Shown here: in pieces, positions 34,595-35,990 of the stretch | Position numbering within the stretch: position 1 is the stretch's first letter | How the letters are laid out: every line of letters begins with the position of its first letter | Assembly (NCBI GenBank): GCA_017305925.1 | Contig: JAFKJW010000200.1 | Span: 1 to 35,990, forward strand | Origin: Hyphomicrobiales bacterium | GTDB taxonomy: Bacteria > Pseudomonadota > Alphaproteobacteria > Rhizobiales > Rhizobiaceae | Direction: 5' to 3' | DNA length: 35,990 nucleotides | Position numbers and translations under genes: made by a program | The notes under the pieces: generated by a model | The model's input: the letters and a program-made list of their open reading frames with translations, nothing else | Database searches by the model: none | Told to the model about the DNA's origin: nothing

Positions 34595-34604
34595 CGCGAC
34601 ATGG
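34552..34604 (+). repeat. 21-bp perfect inverted repeat spanning the stop codon of the isochorismatase-fold gene
   Basis: Bases 34552-34572 are the exact reverse complement of 34584-34604. Four further pairs (two G-C, two G-T) close the stem to a 3-nt loop GTC at 34577-34579. The left arm encodes the last residues of the protein and the stop TGA (34592-34594) lies in the right arm. There is no T-tract. It could act as a terminator, an mRNA 3'-end stabiliser or a processing site before the second hydantoinase gene. Confidence 0.8.
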
Positions 34605-34702
34605 AAGCCATCCGCAACCCAAGTCCCGGCATCGCCGACGTCGAGACTTTCGCCGGAGCCTGGGCATGACAGGGCGGTCCGGCAGCATCAGGAGAGACGA
34701 AG

Positions 34703-35990
34703 ATGAGTGATCTGGATTTGGTAATTCGCGGTGGCACCGTTGCGACGGCCAGCGACGTGTTCAAGGCGGATGTCGGCGTTGCCGGCGGCCGGATTGTCGC
34801 GGTCGGCGAGAATCTCGGTCCGGCGCGTCGGGAGATCGACGCGACCGACCGGCTTGTGCTGCCGGGCGGCGTGGACAGCCATTGCCATATCGAGGAGCCG
34901 CAGGTCGGACAGGTCCGCAACGCGGACAGTTTCGCTTCCGGCACGGCCTCGGCTGCGGCCGGCGGCACCACGACCGTCATTTCCTTCTCGGGCCAGACCA
35001 AGGGTGGAACGATCACGGAGAACCTTCGCGCCTATCACAAGAAGGCGGAACAGGCTCTGATCGATTATTCGTTCCATCTGATAATCTCCGATCCGTCGGA
35101 CGCTGTCCTCGCCGAACTGCCCGGGCTGATCGAGGAGGGGCACCGTTCTCTGAAGATCTTTCTGACTTACAACAACGTGGTACTGGACGACGCCGAGACG
35201 CTGAAGGTTCTTGCCTTGGCGCGACGTTGCGGCGCGCTGGTCACCGTCCATGCCGAGAATCATTCCGCGATCATGTTCTTGACGGAGGCGCTGGAGCGCG
35301 CCGGGCTGACGCAGCCCAAATACCACTCTTGGGCGAAGCCCATGGTGGTCGAACGCGAGGCGTGCCATCGCATCATCGCGCTCGCCGAGCTTCTCGACAC
35401 GCCGATACAGATATTCCACGTTTCGGGAGCCGAGGCAGCGGAGGAAATCCGCAAAGCGCAGGGTCGTGGCCTGAAGATCTATGGCGAGACCTGCCCGCAG
35501 TACCTGATGCTGACCGAGGCCGATCTGGATCGTCCCGGATTCGAGGGCGCCAAGTTTCTATGCAGCCCCGCGCCGCGCACCGAGGCCGATCAGGAAGCGC
35601 TCTGGCGGTATCTGCGAAACGGCACGCTTGGCGTGGTTTCCTCGGACCACGCGCCGAACAGCTTCGATGATCCGCACGGCAAGAAGGTTCACGGAGAAAA
35701 TGCTCCGTTCAGCTCCATTCCCAATGGTGTGCCTGGACTGGCGACTCGCTTGCCCATCCTGTTTTCGGAGGGTGTGAAGAAAGGGCGCATCGATCTCCAG
35801 ACTTTCGTCGCCCTGACCTCTACCAATCCCGCCAGATTGTTCGGTATTCATCCGCGGAAGGGTACGATCGCGGCCGGCGCCGATGCCGACATCGCCATCT
35901 GGAACCCCGAGCGGAAAGTGACGATCCGCAACGACATGCTCCACCATCAGGTGGACTACACGGTCTACGAGGGCGTCGAGGTGACGGGCT
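34703..35990 (+). CDS. Hydantoinase/dihydropyrimidinase-family cyclic amidohydrolase, copy 2, C-terminus cut by window edge
   Basis: 429 residues are visible. Metal-site residues are H60 and H62 in DSHCHIEE, K151 in RSLKIFLTY, H183 in TVHAENH, H239 in IFHVSG and D315 in SSDHAPN, the same set as copy 1. The two copies align almost without gaps and share long identical blocks (for example RPGFEGAK and IPNGVPGL-like segments), so they are paralogues of the same HCHIEEP subgroup. It opens a cyclic imide or hydantoin. The ATG at 34703 follows GGAGAGACGAAG. It lies 108 nt after the isochorismatase-fold gene. Confidence 0.9.
   Translation, partial: MSDLDLVIRGGTVATASDVFKADVGVAGGRIVAVGENLGPARREIDATDRLVLPGGVDSHCHIEEPQVGQVRNADSFASGTASAAAGGTTTVISFSGQTKGGTITENLRAYHKKAEQALIDYSFHLIISDPSDAVLAELPGLIEEGHRSLKIFLTYNNVVLDDAETLKVLALARRCGALVTVHAENHSAIMFLTEALERAGLTQPKYHSWAKPMVVEREACHRIIALAELLDTPIQIFHVSGAEAAEEIRKAQGRGLKIYGETCPQYLMLTEADLDRPGFEGAKFLCSPAPRTEADQEALWRYLRNGTLGVVSSDHAPNSFDDPHGKKVHGENAPFSSIPNGVPGLATRLPILFSEGVKKGRIDLQTFVALTSTNPARLFGIHPRKGTIAAGADADIAIWNPERKVTIRNDMLHHQVDYTVYEGVEVTG

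Noticed and set aside
1-35990. CRISPR arrays, tRNA/rRNA genes, phage or toxin-antitoxin genes
   Set aside because: No regularly spaced repeats, no cloverleaf or rRNA sequence recognised, and no proteins of those families among the readable frames.

Overview
The window looks like a chromosomal stretch of an alphaproteobacterium, most likely of the order Hyphomicrobiales (the rhizobia/Ochrobactrum/Mesorhizobium group). The grounds are high GC, dense co-oriented catabolic operons with ATGA stop/start overlaps, Liv- and BMP-type ABC importers, IclR regulators and frequent TTG/GTG starts. This is inferred from style and protein families; nothing in the sequence names the species.

Layout. (1) 1-2901, minus strand: the end of a surface-sugar locus with a CMP-pseudaminate synthetase cut by the window edge (pseF), the aminotransferase pseC and a flippase-like membrane protein. 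(2) 3648-4920: a siderophore-interacting flavoprotein beside a frameshifted tail of an iron-type ABC ATPase. (3) 5190-7869, minus strand: a guanidinobutyrase/agmatinase-family enzyme, a decayed FAD oxidoreductase and a beta-lactamase-fold serine hydrolase. (4) 8437-18749: a complete D-hydantoin catabolic unit with an IclR regulator, hydantoin racemase and hydantoinase on the minus strand. Divergent to these are N-carbamoyl-D-amino-acid amidohydrolase, a five-gene branched-chain-amino-acid-type ABC importer and a D-amino-acid dehydrogenase. (5) 18950-35990: a second nitrogen-heterocycle unit. Its minus arm is RidA, an M20 N-carbamoyl-L-amino-acid/allantoate-type hydrolase and a second IclR regulator. 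Its plus arm is a BMP-family nucleoside-type ABC importer, a cytosine/guanine-deaminase-like aminohydrolase, hyuA and hyuB of an ATP-dependent hydantoinase, a quinone-oxidoreductase-like enzyme, an isochorismatase-fold amidase and a second hydantoinase that runs off the end.

How they fit together. In unit 4 a 5-substituted hydantoin is imported, racemised, opened to an N-carbamoyl-D-amino acid, decarbamoylated and oxidised to a keto acid, with one enzyme for every step. Unit 5 has the enzyme classes of a route in which a cyclic amidine/guanidine ring is deaminated to a hydantoin, opened with ATP, and freed of its carbamoyl group, as in the N-methylhydantoin branch of creatinine breakdown. Its real substrate cannot be read from sequence.

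Regulation. Two promoter regions 13.7 kb apart carry nearly the same 34-bp promoter/operator module (8229-8262 on minus, 21995-22028 on plus), and related GAATATTC-type palindromes lie upstream of ridA and of the BMP importer. The hyu divergent region has its own palindromes. Stem-loops follow both solute-binding-protein genes, and a very long stem-loop spans the stop codon of the isochorismatase-fold gene.
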